Positions 48,701 to 59,197 are shown, counted from the first letter of the stretch. The stretch: DNA of 64,000 bases from Neorhizobium lilium (GCF_004053875.1 NZ_SBIP01000004.1:372001-436000); one strand, 5' to 3'. The notes: generated from the letters alone by a model not told the origin. Made by a program: numbers and translations.

Positions 48701-50175
48701 TTGGCATCGACTGCGAAGCGGTGGCGCATCGGGTCGCGATTTGTGGTCGTGGCAACGACGATTTGCCGGGCCTTTGCGGGCTCCGCCCGCTCCAGGAGGG
48801 TTTTATATTCCTCCAGCAGGTTCCTGAGCGCGGTCGCGGTATGAGCGCTTGCCAGGAACAACCCGCCTTCGCCCTTGGCGGGAGCATCGGCCTGCGCTGC
48901 CGGCTCGGGATCGCCGATAACGACGTGAGCATTGGTGCCGCCAAAGCCGAAGGAGTTAACGCCGGCCAGCCGCGGCTCCTTTCCGGGAAGGAGCTTGATC
49001 GGCGCAGTATTCACCCGCACGTTAAGGCCGGCAAAATCAATATCTTCGTTGATCTTCTGGATGTGGAGCGTTGGCGGCAGAAAGTTCTCTTCCAGCGCAA
49101 TCATCGCCTTCAGGAGGCCGAACAGCCCGGACACCGGCTCGGTGTGGCCGATATTCGATTTAATGGAACCGATCGGCAAAGGTGCTCGCCGGTTGCGCCC
49201 GATGACACTGCCGATTGCCCAGACTTCAGCAGGATCGCCCACGCGCGTGCCCGTGCCGTGTCCCTCGATAAAGGCCACCCGATTGACGTCGATCCCATTG
49301 CCCACATAGATCGAGCGTAGCAGATCCGCCTGCGCCTCCCGCGAGGGCAAGCTGATGCCGTTGGTGCGGCCGGAAGAGTTTACCCCTGTCGCGTGGATGC
49401 GCGCATAGCTGCGGTCGCCTTCCTGGCGGGTGCGGTCGCTGCGGCGCAGAATAATGGCGGCACCACCTTCTGCGCGGACATAGCCATGCCCGTTCGTATC
49501 GTAAGCACGGCACAGGCCTTCAGGAGACAGCATGCGCGCTTGCGCAAAGCCCACAAATGACAGCGGATGCACAAGAAGGTTCACGCCGCCGACGATTGCG
49601 GTATCGATATCACCCCGCTCAAGCCCCTTCACCGCCTGGTCAAGCGCAACAAGAGAGGACGAACAAGCCGTGTCGATCGTCATGCTCGGTCCATTGAGGC
49701 CAAAGACATGCGAAACCCGGTTGGATACGATCGACAGCGTGTTACCGGTCATGAAGTAAGGGCTGCCGGATGCCGGATCCTCGGCGGCCAGATTGCCGCT
49801 GTCCAGGCTCGATGCGCCGACATAGACGCCCACCCTCTCCCTGGCGAGCGCGCTCACGGGAAGGCCTGCATCTTCGAGCGCTCGCAAGACCAGCGTCAGC
49901 AACAGGCGCTGCTGCGGGTCCATCTGCATGGCTTCGCGCTGCGACAACCCAAAAGCAGCTGGATCGAAGTCGTAGATCGAATCAACAATACCTGCCGCGA
50001 ATGTGTAGGTCTTCCCAGGCGTTCCAGGCACGGGATGCCAGAACCGGGCAAGATCCCAGCGCTCATCAGGGATCTGAGTGACCGTGCACTGTCCCTTGCT
50101 GAGAACCTTTTGCAGTTCCTTGATAGAATTCGCGCCTGGCGCTACGCAGGCTCTGCCGATAATTTCGATCGTCAT
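42742..50175 (-). CDS. rkpA: Highly reducing type I polyketide synthase (RkpA-like)
   Basis: A 2477-residue single-module synthase. KS (about 1-425): Cys171 in DTACSSS, His306 in EGHGTGT, His344 in SNIGH. AT (about 523-825): Ser616 in GHSVGE, and YPFH at 717-720 points to malonyl units. DH (about 890-1170): His921 and Asp1086, with Ser925 replacing the usual Gly. A methyltransferase-like region (about 1180-1540) lacks a clear SAM motif. ER (about 1755-2068): GAAGGVG at 1889-1895. KR (about 2085-2330): GGIGGFG at 2094-2100, LDD at 2178-2180, catalytic Ser and Tyr2235. ACP (about 2365-2440): Ser2404 in GLDSL. There is no thioesterase, so release probably needs RkpG. The full reductive loop implies an iterative, saturated fatty-acyl product. 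The S. meliloti homologue is required for K-antigen. Confidence 0.92.
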   Translation of the reverse strand: MTIEIIGRACVAPGANSIKELQKVLSKGQCTVTQIPDERWDLARFWHPVPGTPGKTYTFAAGIVDSIYDFDPAAFGLSQREAMQMDPQQRLLLTLVLRALEDAGLPVSALARERVGVYVGASSLDSGNLAAEDPASGSPYFMTGNTLSIVSNRVSHVFGLNGPSMTIDTACSSSLVALDQAVKGLERGDIDTAIVGGVNLLVHPLSFVGFAQARMLSPEGLCRAYDTNGHGYVRAEGGAAIILRRSDRTRQEGDRSYARIHATGVNSSGRTNGISLPSREAQADLLRSIYVGNGIDVNRVAFIEGHGTGTRVGDPAEVWAIGSVIGRNRRAPLPIGSIKSNIGHTEPVSGLFGLLKAMIALEENFLPPTLHIQKINEDIDFAGLNVRVNTAPIKLLPGKEPRLAGVNSFGFGGTNAHVVIGDPEPAAQADAPAKGEGGLFLASAHTATALRNLLEEYKTLLERAEPAKARQIVVATTTNRDPMRHRFAVDAKDTQAVLAAVAAHLSAEASQGEAGEAPSHAGKIAFVFSGNGAQWAGMAVDAYRENRHFRQCFQSFSALFEYHLGEKLTDLLTAPDLALRLADTKIAQPLLFAIQAALSDCLSARGIRPDVVFGHSVGELAAAYAAKTLTAAEAVAIVAKRSKSQDLIAGKGKMAAVVLSEEAALAFAKAQGLDQIGVAAINAPSSVTISGPVDEIQAFKDAARKSQIVAHILDINYPFHHPIIDSARDSFLSDLPTIEPKSGACTFVSTVTGDVYDGQGLDSDYWWRNVRDPVLFKAAAEKAVELGCNLFIEISPRPILSSYVSEVAKSMSQPAVVIGTLQREALGGGYDPVARSFARAVASGAAPASVRQGVKRNASVHLPLLPLEPVQLRMPGTTDEIDVFGRDCKTAYTLLGWRTDPRATHWKNHVDALLFPDLAEHVVDSRAILPGSGFVEIALRAAQAHLETEEVELSNMEIVRPLELREDRMLELSTVLSPETGDIEIRSRERLSNDDWTVHAVARCRKAIDEEGYRQPWGATGSDGHSMDAAQVYETAERFGLQYGPRFRLLSKAVSFGRNLVEVELKPASAPAHPFVTFNFNPFSVDAAFHGLVALFDKLSGNEAGSPYIPVRFGSVRVSSQSATIAKAVIEIERFSGFSIKVNFRMFDAEGHQVMSFMDCRFRRTSLRRHHGLEALAFHFDAVPSFLQAAPRAPVEIGANVMRASAGEAGSDNASLIIDAAVYRGCHEIGLALANHDGLVSPQNFVGNGSFRSFLTSCLFILEDAGIAAPEDDGWRLPLEFGFPPVADLLAEIYKEDSGRVAEAVLVNNAYRDALEQLSLALLHPEAETEASRNSSEATVDHVLVHAPLAQRKSAVALETAAEICLANPGRIRIILEAGATSPSFSTHLASLASEQGAMLVIVEPRENLRRTLELAFEQHTHVSVLEPAKLSELKSVDLVVMAGLESQQMLASSEEFRSAMRSLAAAGTALVFADRAPSAFNDFVFGLSDSWFAASQSAEFPVGQLGTVQQIDGLLRDLGFAEPQVEEKDFAEGKLVFAAAQTLPETVDAEAVASDGLLVLAERSGRFASTSSSIVLDADFNEEEISASIAASTGAPVRILYVAERLGGRDASQLAQLRLQRFKLLAETLARQPALTEGGRPQILIAAPGGSPLAADATDPANAGLWTFTRVLQNEYEGLDIHLLDAETELGDLPARTAAILAAPSANREWVLRDGALCELRAAFGPFPAKAVETADYEAATIHQLSTGRVDSIVWQQCGLPVATVGEVVIAVEATGLNFRDVMWAMGVLPEEALEDGFAGATIGMELSGRVVQVGAGVSDLVPGDRVMGIGPAAFSTHVRVRRDGVTKFPAGLDFAGAATVPVAFLTAYYAMVHLGHIEAGETILIHGAAGGVGLAALQIAKLKGAVVIATAGTVEKRRFLEAMGADHVFDSRSLDFVNRVRGVTNGEGVDLVLNSLFSEAMERSLELVKPFGRFLELGKRDYYSDRKIGLRPFRRNISYFGIDADQLLVNLPSVTKKIFAEIGRLFDAGQLQPLPYRAFGYDEIGSAFRLMQNAGHIGKIVIQPPVSGKDKVVVSTGKPLRFDNEGVFLVAGGIGGFGLVAADWLVAKGAKHIALCSRRGVADAETIAAISKWADKGVVASVHACDITDEASLTTLLDELRAKAPLKGVVHAAMVLDDALLSNLTPERNRPVVEVKVRGAELLDRLTADDELELFLLFSSATTMIGNPGQANYVIANGYLEGLARSRRAAGKTGLAIGFGAIADTGFLARNSEVNELLSKRIGKTAMKARDALEQVERYIVSDNGSIDAAAVMIAEVDWAAVRMLPISQAAIFQTVIRSAGSQQSAAEGDRVDLEEMIRGKSTEEAQLLLHTLVAAEIATILRVTEDGITPEKILKDIGLDSLMAMELGMSFQQKTGFDIPLSGVGEDTTVSDVVTRLRERVTKRNDGEDAATQDEVIDRLVKSHSTPQQKAAAQ

Positions 50176-50450
50176 GGTCTCTCAGTATTTGTCCTGGAAG
50201 CCGCGGTGAATATTTCACTGCCTCGCCAGCAACCTAAGCAGCACAGCTAGGACGGGTTATCATGAGACAGGCCCGCGGAGCAACACTACTATCTTTTGCC
50301 CACAGGCGCCATAAAAGCGAGTTGCGCGCCCATGGGCTACAACCCTATGTGGATCCAGCCACAACGATATCGCCAGTGTCTAGTTCCGCCGCTTGAAGCT
50401 TTCTGGCGTTATGCTATCGGAAACCCCCGTTGCCAAGGCATTCTATCAAC

Positions 50451-51380
50451 ATGGACGAAATGCGGCCAGGAGAGAAAGCCGGGCCTGCGACGCCAGACGA
50501 TCGCCGGCGGCGGCGCAGGAAGAACCTGTTGGTTTTCGTCCTCATCTTGATCGGAGTGTTAGGCGCACTCGCGACGACCGTGCTTTCGGTCAACAACGGC
50601 CGAAACTACAAGCGCGTCGTCCACCAATTCGGACTGGAACGCTACCTTCTGCCACCGCCCCCTGCTCCCAAGCTGCGGATCGGCCGCCAGAAGCACCTTT
50701 CGCCGGTTGGCCGTTACCCATCCTGGCTGCTGAAAGCAGGCCTGGAGCGAAATGCTCGTTTCGAGAATGCACCGTCCACTGACGCCGAGGAGCGCTGCAA
50801 GAGCCTGAAAACTCAGACTACGACCGAATTGACCTTCACACCGAATGGCAGAGACTGGGAGTGCCTCGCGCTCGAACCGTTCGGCTCCGCCGACGATCAT
50901 GCCTCCATCTTCGTGCAGGCGAGAGGCACAGATTCCGATCTGCGCACCTTTCGGATGAAGCTCAGCCTGACGGACCCGACGCAGCTTGCCGCGGTGACGC
51001 AAGCGGCAATGGATATGCTTGATCATTTCAGCTTGGCGCTCTCGCCAGAAAGCCGACAATATTTGGCTGACAAACTTGCCAGGCAGGTCAAATTCTCGTC
51101 CGCACTCGAGAATTACCAGGCGAGCTTCAGTCGCGAGTTCCTGGACGACAGGCGGTTCAACCTCCTGCTCCTGCCGCGACCGCAAACCGTGAACTGCGAC
51201 GCCGCGGATCTGCCGACTGGCAAGGCCAGAGCAAGCACATTCCGCATGACGATCGGCTGCCTCGACTTTCAGTCCAAGGTCAGGGCTGAGCCTGATCTTG
51301 AGCCCGATCCAGCATCACCAGGTCCAGACCATCCCCCAATTCCATCTGCGCGGCCTGAACCAGGCTCATCTGGTGGGTAA
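50451..51380 (+). CDS. Single-pass membrane protein, paralogue of the gene at 38787 (2)
   Basis: The protein has about 309 residues from the ATG at 50451. A TTG 21 nt upstream is an alternative. A basic N terminus (RRRRRRKN) precedes a membrane helix (LLVFVLILIGVLGALATTVL), predicting a periplasmic C-terminal domain. It shares with the gene at 38787 a Cys pair spaced 21 residues (RCKSL and DWECLAL), SIFVQARG, FRMKLSL and NYQASFSREFLDDRRFNLLL. The tail is Pro-rich. It is divergent from the polyketide synthase gene. Its last about 100 bases overlap the 3' end of the convergent YhaN-like gene. Function unknown. Confidence 0.78.
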   Translation: MDEMRPGEKAGPATPDDRRRRRRKNLLVFVLILIGVLGALATTVLSVNNGRNYKRVVHQFGLERYLLPPPPAPKLRIGRQKHLSPVGRYPSWLLKAGLERNARFENAPSTDAEERCKSLKTQTTTELTFTPNGRDWECLALEPFGSADDHASIFVQARGTDSDLRTFRMKLSLTDPTQLAAVTQAAMDMLDHFSLALSPESRQYLADKLARQVKFSSALENYQASFSREFLDDRRFNLLLLPRPQTVNCDAADLPTGKARASTFRMTIGCLDFQSKVRAEPDLEPDPASPGPDHPPIPSARPEPGSSGG

Positions 51381-54300
51381 AAAGGATCGTCTGGAACTTG
51401 GCACCCGCCGCCGCCAGAACGCGGATACCGGCCGCCGTCCGTTCATCGTCGAAGGTCTGGAAGATGTCGTCGAGGATAAGCGGTGCAGGCTCGTTTCGGC
51501 TGCAATAATCCTCAAGGAAGGCAAGCCGCAGCGCCAGATAGAGTTGGTCGCCGGTTCCTTCGCTGAGGCCGGACAACGCGACCTGCTCGCCGCTTTTCCG
51601 CTCCACGGCAAGCCGCAGTTCATCCCTTTCGTCATAAACCTGCATCAGCCGCGAGAAGCGCCCGCCCGTAAGGTCCGAAAAAATCTGGCCCGCCCGCTGC
51701 ATGACCGGATCCGCCTGGCGTTCGCGGTATGCTTCCATGGAATTATTCAACAACGCTGCCGCAAGCTTCAGCACTACCCAGCGCCGTGCCAGCTCCTTGG
51801 CCTCCTCTTCCGCAGCAAGCCGCAGGAACACTGCCCGCTCCGCGCCGATGCCTGCCTCTAGCTCCCGTCGTCGCCGGTCGTTATCGGCCTGGGCAATGCC
51901 GAGCGCCTTCAGCCGCTCGACCTCGCGATGATCTTCCCCCTCAAGCCGCTCGATCTCGAGATCCGCGGCAACCCGATCAAAGCCGGATAGGGCCAGCCGC
52001 GCATCGTCTTCGCTCAAGCCTTGCGCCTGTTCGGCAAGTCGGCGACGGCACTGTGAGAGACCGGCTTCCAGCCGCGACCGTTCCCGCAGGTCAACCAGCA
52101 GCGTCTCCACATCGTCGGCAGGTCTTCCCGCTTCAGCCGCCATTGCCTGCAGCTCGCTCACGCAGACCAGTTTTTCCTCGGTGTGGCGCTGAAGGGCGAG
52201 CCGCGACCGTTCCAGTCCTGTGTTCAGTGTCGCCTTCTGGTTGGATGCCGTCTTCGCTTCGGACGCGCGTGCATTCAACATATCAGCGGCCACATCGACC
52301 GGAAGACCGGCGAGATCCGGCGCCACCTTGCCACAGAGGTCGCGGATTTCATCCTCGAAATCCCCCATGTCTCGGACCATGCCGCGCACCCGGCGGTCGC
52401 GGTTCTCCCGTTCCCCGAAAAGGTCCGGCACACTGCGCCACACATCAAGCGCAGCTACGGCCATCGCAATCGTCGCATCCTCGCCGAGCCCGAGCGGCAG
52501 GACAGCTGCTGAGAAGGCCATCCGCCAGGAGTCTGCCCGGCGGCTGAGATCCACTTCCTGGTTTTCCAGCCTCTCAATAGCATCCTGCGCCACCTGGCGC
52601 TTGGCTTCCAATGACCGAGTTTCGCTCCAGCGCTCGGAAAGTTCGTCAATGCGGCGCTCGACACCGCGCGCCAAAGCCAGGGCCGGAAGGCCTCCAGAGG
52701 AGAAGCCGATGCCATCCGCAAGTGAAATGAGCGCAGGCTTCAGCCGCTCCTCCTTGAGGCGCAGAACCGCCAGCTCGTCGCTTGCTGCATCCAAAAATTG
52801 CGACAGCCGCGACAATTCCTCGACGGCACGTCGCCACTCGATCATCCGTTCGGGGCTTGACGGCACCACGGGAGCTGCATGAAAGAGGTCTTCGAACTCG
52901 GTCACAGCGTCGGCCGCCGCAATACCGGCTTCGTGCTCAGCACTCTCCGCATGCGTAAGCGCCTGCTGTAGCTCCTTCTGCCGAAGGCTGAGCTGCGCGT
53001 GGCGGCTCACCCGCTCGGCATCGGCGAGCGCCGCGTCTGCAAGCTCGTCCGCTTCCGTCACTGCCTTCTTCAGTTGAGCCAGAAGATCTTTCTTGGGATC
53101 TTTTGCCAAACCGTCGATCAGGTCGTCGCGGCGAGCTCTCGCAGAAGCGATCTCACCGGGGGAAGCGATACGCCCCTGTTTTTCCAGCGCAACCAGCTGC
53201 GTCGCCACCGAGCGGGTTTCATCCCGAAGCGCATTCAGCGCCTGGATGGCCTTTGCGTGATCGGTCTTCGCGGCGTCGATCATGCGCCGGTGCTGCGTGA
53301 GGGCGGCTATATCCGGAAGCGGCGCGGAAAGCAGACGCTCGATATCCTTCACCGGCGGATCGAGCCGCCCTGCAGCCGCGTTGAGATCGCTATGGGCCCG
53401 GGCAACTCGAACCTCCAGGGCCTCGATCTTGGAAAGCTCTCCAAGCTCGGGACGAAGGGCCGCCAGATGCTCCGACCAGGGCCTCGGATCCACCAGTCGC
53501 ATCTCCGGCACCGCATCGGCGAGCCGCCGTTGGACTGCATGCGCCTCTTCTATCTGCTGTCGCAGTTTGGAGAGATCCTGGTCGATCGCGGTCCCGTCAT
53601 CGACGAGCTTGCGCAGGCGGACGAGTTCGCTGTCAGCCGGCTGTGCACGTTCGAGGTCCTGCGGACCTGTCAGTCCAAGCCGCCGCGCCTCCTGGGTCAG
53701 GCGAAGATCGAAACTGGCGACCTCATGGCGAACCCGGGAAAGATCTTCCTTCGCCCGCAGATAGGCGCCTTTCTGGGCATAAGCCGCCAAAACCTGGGCC
53801 GCGACTGCAACGAGCGCCTCGTCCACACGGACAGCGGCGATCTCGTCGGCGATATGCACGGCCTCCCGCTCTGCCGCTTCCTGTGCCTCAGCGTTTTTCC
53901 TTAGTGCCTCCAGCACTGTCGCCAGCCTCGTCTCGAAGCCCGCGGGCAAGCCGTCCAATCCTTTATACCGCTCGAGTTGCTGTTGCTCGCGGTCGATTTC
54001 CCGCAAAACTGGCTCAAGCCGGCTCAGCTGGCGCAGATGTTCAAGCCTTTGCTTGGTCTCCTGCCGCACCGCCTGGACGCCGGCCAGGTCGCGTTCGATC
54101 TCAGCCTGTTCCGTGACGAGTTTCTTCCAGTCGCCGGCTCTCAGCTCACTCTCGCGCTCGGCACGGCGCGCCTCGTCATGGGCGTCGAGAACCTGGTAGA
54201 AAGACCTGTCCTTTGACCGGCGCTGGGCGTAAATGCCGTCGGCCTCTGCTTCCATCGTCTTGCGCAGGTCGCTGAGACCCGTCAGGCCGGAAGCCGCTGA

Positions 54301-54750
54301 AAACAGCAGGCTGCCGATCTCACCGCCACTCCTCAGCATGGCGTCGCCACCAGCTCTCAAAGACGCCGAGTCAAGGCCGAATGCCCGCTCGAAGACATCG
54401 CGGCTCAACGTGCCGAGGAAAGGAATGAGCGCATCGTCCGCCAGAGCGCTCTCTACTTCTTCGGCGGCGAGAAGCGTGCTTTTGCGTCCACGCCGGCGAC
54501 GAAAGGCAAGCGTCCTGCCGTCGCGAGCCTGAAGCTCTGCTCCAACGCGCAGCGATGCCGGATCATGCAGGAAGCTATAGGTCGCCCGATCCGGAAAGCC
54601 GAAGAGCAGGTCGGATATCGCCGAAAGAGCAGATGACTTGCCGGCCTCGTTCGGTCCGTAGACAACGTGAAGCTTGGCATCCGGGCGGAAGGTCAATCGT
54701 CGGTCGGTGAGCGAACCGTAGCGCAGGATGTCCAGACGACCGAAGCGCAT
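51280..54750 (-). CDS. YhaN-type SMC-like ATPase
   Basis: A large ATPase of 1156 residues with the layout of Rad50/SbcC. The Walker A motif GPNEAGKSS is at 32-40. A very long charged coiled coil (about 200-1000, with a break near the middle) follows. The ABC signature LSEGTGDQLYLALRLA and Walker B PLILDDIFQTFDDER lie near 1060-1100. The partner downstream of Rad50-type proteins is a Mre11-type nuclease, and that gene is immediately upstream here with a one-base stop/start overlap (TGATG). This matches the YhaN/YhaO pair of unclear role in DNA end processing. Its 3' end overlaps a convergent membrane-protein gene by 101 bp. Confidence 0.88.
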   Translation of the reverse strand: MRFGRLDILRYGSLTDRRLTFRPDAKLHVVYGPNEAGKSSALSAISDLLFGFPDRATYSFLHDPASLRVGAELQARDGRTLAFRRRRGRKSTLLAAEEVESALADDALIPFLGTLSRDVFERAFGLDSASLRAGGDAMLRSGGEIGSLLFSAASGLTGLSDLRKTMEAEADGIYAQRRSKDRSFYQVLDAHDEARRAERESELRAGDWKKLVTEQAEIERDLAGVQAVRQETKQRLEHLRQLSRLEPVLREIDREQQQLERYKGLDGLPAGFETRLATVLEALRKNAEAQEAAEREAVHIADEIAAVRVDEALVAVAAQVLAAYAQKGAYLRAKEDLSRVRHEVASFDLRLTQEARRLGLTGPQDLERAQPADSELVRLRKLVDDGTAIDQDLSKLRQQIEEAHAVQRRLADAVPEMRLVDPRPWSEHLAALRPELGELSKIEALEVRVARAHSDLNAAAGRLDPPVKDIERLLSAPLPDIAALTQHRRMIDAAKTDHAKAIQALNALRDETRSVATQLVALEKQGRIASPGEIASARARRDDLIDGLAKDPKKDLLAQLKKAVTEADELADAALADAERVSRHAQLSLRQKELQQALTHAESAEHEAGIAAADAVTEFEDLFHAAPVVPSSPERMIEWRRAVEELSRLSQFLDAASDELAVLRLKEERLKPALISLADGIGFSSGGLPALALARGVERRIDELSERWSETRSLEAKRQVAQDAIERLENQEVDLSRRADSWRMAFSAAVLPLGLGEDATIAMAVAALDVWRSVPDLFGERENRDRRVRGMVRDMGDFEDEIRDLCGKVAPDLAGLPVDVAADMLNARASEAKTASNQKATLNTGLERSRLALQRHTEEKLVCVSELQAMAAEAGRPADDVETLLVDLRERSRLEAGLSQCRRRLAEQAQGLSEDDARLALSGFDRVAADLEIERLEGEDHREVERLKALGIAQADNDRRRRELEAGIGAERAVFLRLAAEEEAKELARRWVVLKLAAALLNNSMEAYRERQADPVMQRAGQIFSDLTGGRFSRLMQVYDERDELRLAVERKSGEQVALSGLSEGTGDQLYLALRLAFLEDYCSRNEPAPLILDDIFQTFDDERTAAGIRVLAAAGAKFQTILFTHQMSLVQAAQMELGDGLDLVMLDRAQDQAQP

Positions 54751-55979
54751 CAGTTTTGTGCCGCCCGCAAAAGCAGAAGATCTCGCGCCTCGGCAAGTAG
54801 GCTTCCGGCATCTGCGCCCAAGGCAAGCTCTCCTGCACCAAGGCCGCCGGGAAGGCGCGCTACAATCTCTGCAAGCCGAGCATTCGCTTCAGCCAAAAGC
54901 TCGGGTGGGAAATCGCCCATGGGAAGAAGACTATCCAGGCCCAGCGCCGCACTTGCCGTTCCCACAATCTCATTCGGCTCTAGCCGCACGTCCAGCTTTT
55001 CCAGCCATATGTCCTGGTGGCAGCGGTGGCAGGCGGCCTGCACCTCGTCGCGCAAATCCTGCGCTCGCACCATCAACTCGCTCCGGAAGGCACTCTTGCC
55101 CGTCAAGCGGATGCGTAGCGCGAGCGGCCGCCCTTCCATCCGATCCACAACGGCTTCAAGCGCTTCTTCCAGACGGCGCAATATCCCGGATAGAGGCTCG
55201 TCCGGCTGCACGACCAGTGTGAGTTCGGCAAAGCGGGCGCCATCGGTGATGACCCGTTCGTGCGTGACGCGACCGTCTTCGACCGTGACCAGTACCGCGC
55301 CCTTGGCGCCCTGTTCGCGGATGCTGCGGCCCTGCAGATTGCCGGGAAAAACGATCAGCGGATCTTCCGCCACGATTTCGAAATCATGCACATGGCCAAG
55401 CGCCCAATAGTCGTAGCCGCGCGAACGCAGATCTTCCACCGAGCAGGGAGCGTAGGACGCATGCGGCTCCCGTCCTGTCAGCGAGGTGTGAAGCACACCG
55501 ATATTGAACCAGCCGCTCTCCGGCTTCGGATAAGCGAGCGCCAGGTTCTCGGTTGCAGAACGCTCGGCAAATCCCTGGCCGTGCAGCGCGACTTTCAGAT
55601 GCGGGATCTTGAAGCTGCCGGGCTTGTTCACCGGAAAATCACTGACATTTGCCGGCAGAGTGATGGTCCGGGTAATCACGCTTTCGGCGTCGTGATTGCC
55701 CTTCAACAGATAGACCGGGATGCCCGCCCGCTCCAGCCTCGCGACCTCCCGGTTGAAAAAAAGCCCGATCTTGTTGTCCTTCCAATCCCCGTCGTAAACG
55801 TCGCCGGCCACGATAAAGAAATCCACCTTCCGCTCGACCGCCTGATCCACGAGACCGGAGAATGCCTTGCGGCTTGCCTCAATGAACAGTTCGGCGACGC
55901 TAGCGTCCTTGAGGGCCAATCCCTGAAATGGACTGCCCAAATGCAGGTCTGCTGCGTGGATGAAGCTGAATGATGTCAT
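54750..55979 (-). CDS. YhaO-type Mre11/SbcD-like metallophosphoesterase
   Basis: The protein has 409 residues from the ATG at 55979 (MTSFSFIHAADLHLG), preferred over an ATG 21 nt upstream because it fits the family start. Nuclease motifs are HAADLHLG (about 8-15), AGDVYDGD (about 55-62), GNHDAES (about 90) and GHVHDFE (about 186). The family cleaves DNA ends as the nuclease partner of a Rad50/SbcC-like ATPase. It is followed directly by the YhaN-like gene, and overlap suggests translation coupling. Substrate and pathway are not determined by sequence. Confidence 0.88.
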   Translation of the reverse strand: MTSFSFIHAADLHLGSPFQGLALKDASVAELFIEASRKAFSGLVDQAVERKVDFFIVAGDVYDGDWKDNKIGLFFNREVARLERAGIPVYLLKGNHDAESVITRTITLPANVSDFPVNKPGSFKIPHLKVALHGQGFAERSATENLALAYPKPESGWFNIGVLHTSLTGREPHASYAPCSVEDLRSRGYDYWALGHVHDFEIVAEDPLIVFPGNLQGRSIREQGAKGAVLVTVEDGRVTHERVITDGARFAELTLVVQPDEPLSGILRRLEEALEAVVDRMEGRPLALRIRLTGKSAFRSELMVRAQDLRDEVQAACHRCHQDIWLEKLDVRLEPNEIVGTASAALGLDSLLPMGDFPPELLAEANARLAEIVARLPGGLGAGELALGADAGSLLAEARDLLLLRAAQN

Positions 55980-56142
55980 CGACTCGTCTAACGCGAACAC
56001 ATCGGGAACGCCAGACTTAATCCAGCCAATGCGGCAAGAAAAGGCCGACGACAGAGGGGGCCAACTTTTCCTGTTGATGGAGCGCTGCCGAGACTTGCCT
56101 AAACGTTGAACGGGATCACCCGCATTCGTGCCTGTAAACGAA

Positions 56143-56168
56143 ACAGGCCCGGCCGAAGCCGAGCCTGT
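56143..56168 (-). terminator. Terminator after hupB
   Basis: An 11-bp nearly perfect GC-rich stem (56143-56153 with 56158-56168) has loop CGAA on the plus strand. It is followed on the minus strand by TTCGTTT, and it lies about 33 nt past the hupB stop. Confidence 0.75.
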
Positions 56169-56200
56169 CTCAAAATCTGCTGGACTACGCCGAGGAGCAA

Positions 56201-56479
56201 TTACTTGCTGTTGACGGCGTCCTTGAGGCCCTTGCCGGCCGAGAACTTCGGCACGTTGCGTGCCGGAATGTCGACTTCGGCGCCAGTGGACGGGTTACGT
56301 CCCTTGGAAGCTTCACGATGGGAAACGGAGAAGCTGCCGAAGCCGGCGAGACGGATATCGCCGCCCTTCTTCAGTTCAGCCTGCACAGTCTCGAAAACGG
56401 CATCCACTGCAGATGTGGCATCGGCCTTGGAGAGACCAGCCTTTTCGGACACTGCGGATACCAGTTCGGTCTTGTTCAT
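56201..56479 (-). CDS. hupB: DNA-binding protein HU
   Basis: HU is a small histone-like protein that bends and compacts DNA. The protein has 92 residues from the ATG at 56479 (MNKTELVSAVSEKAGLSKADA), chosen because this is the universal HU start and GGGGTGG lies upstream. The DNA-binding arm region is GRNPSTGAEVDIPARNVPKFSAGKGLKDAV. It lies between the YhaNO pair and lon, in the clpP-clpX-lon-hupB order common in alphaproteobacteria. Confidence 0.97.
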   Translation of the reverse strand: MNKTELVSAVSEKAGLSKADATSAVDAVFETVQAELKKGGDIRLAGFGSFSVSHREASKGRNPSTGAEVDIPARNVPKFSAGKGLKDAVNSK

Positions 56480-56606
56480 GTTTCCACCCCTTTCAACGGT
56501 TTTGAAACGATTCGCTATCGGCGCCGACAATAGTTAGCAGTCGGCCCTTGGCAACCCAAAAGCTCCGCTATGGCCTGAAAAACAAGGGGTCTTGGGTAGT
56601 TTTCAC

Positions 56607-56636
56607 AAAAAAAGCCGGCTGAAAACCGGCTTTTTT
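56607..56636 (-). terminator. Terminator after lon
   Basis: A perfect stem (56608-56618 with 56626-56636, A/T-rich ends and GCCGG core, loop 7) is followed by a T-run on the minus strand. It lies about 40 nt past the lon stop and is also usable in the plus direction. Confidence 0.85.
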
Positions 56637-56677
56637 CACAGTTGATTATAATCGACGGCGCCTATTGGCACCCTTGA

Positions 56678-59098
<2,421 letters not shown>

Positions 59099-59168
59099 GA
59101 TATTTCCTTTCATCGTCCCGTTTCCGGGATTCACCTGAGCATACACTCAGGCATTTTACTCCCGCTCA

Positions 59169-59197
59169 AGGTGGAGTGTCCGAAAACTGATTTCAAG
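59169..59197 (-). promoter_or_regulatory. Candidate heat-shock (RpoH-type) promoter of lon
   Basis: On the minus strand CTTGAA (59192-59197) is followed by 17 bases and CCACCT (59169-59174). This resembles the alphaproteobacterial RpoH pattern CTTGAA-N17-CCA(T/C)NT. lon is a heat-shock gene in many bacteria, which supports the reading. The transcript start would be about 65 nt upstream of the ATG. Confidence 0.45.
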
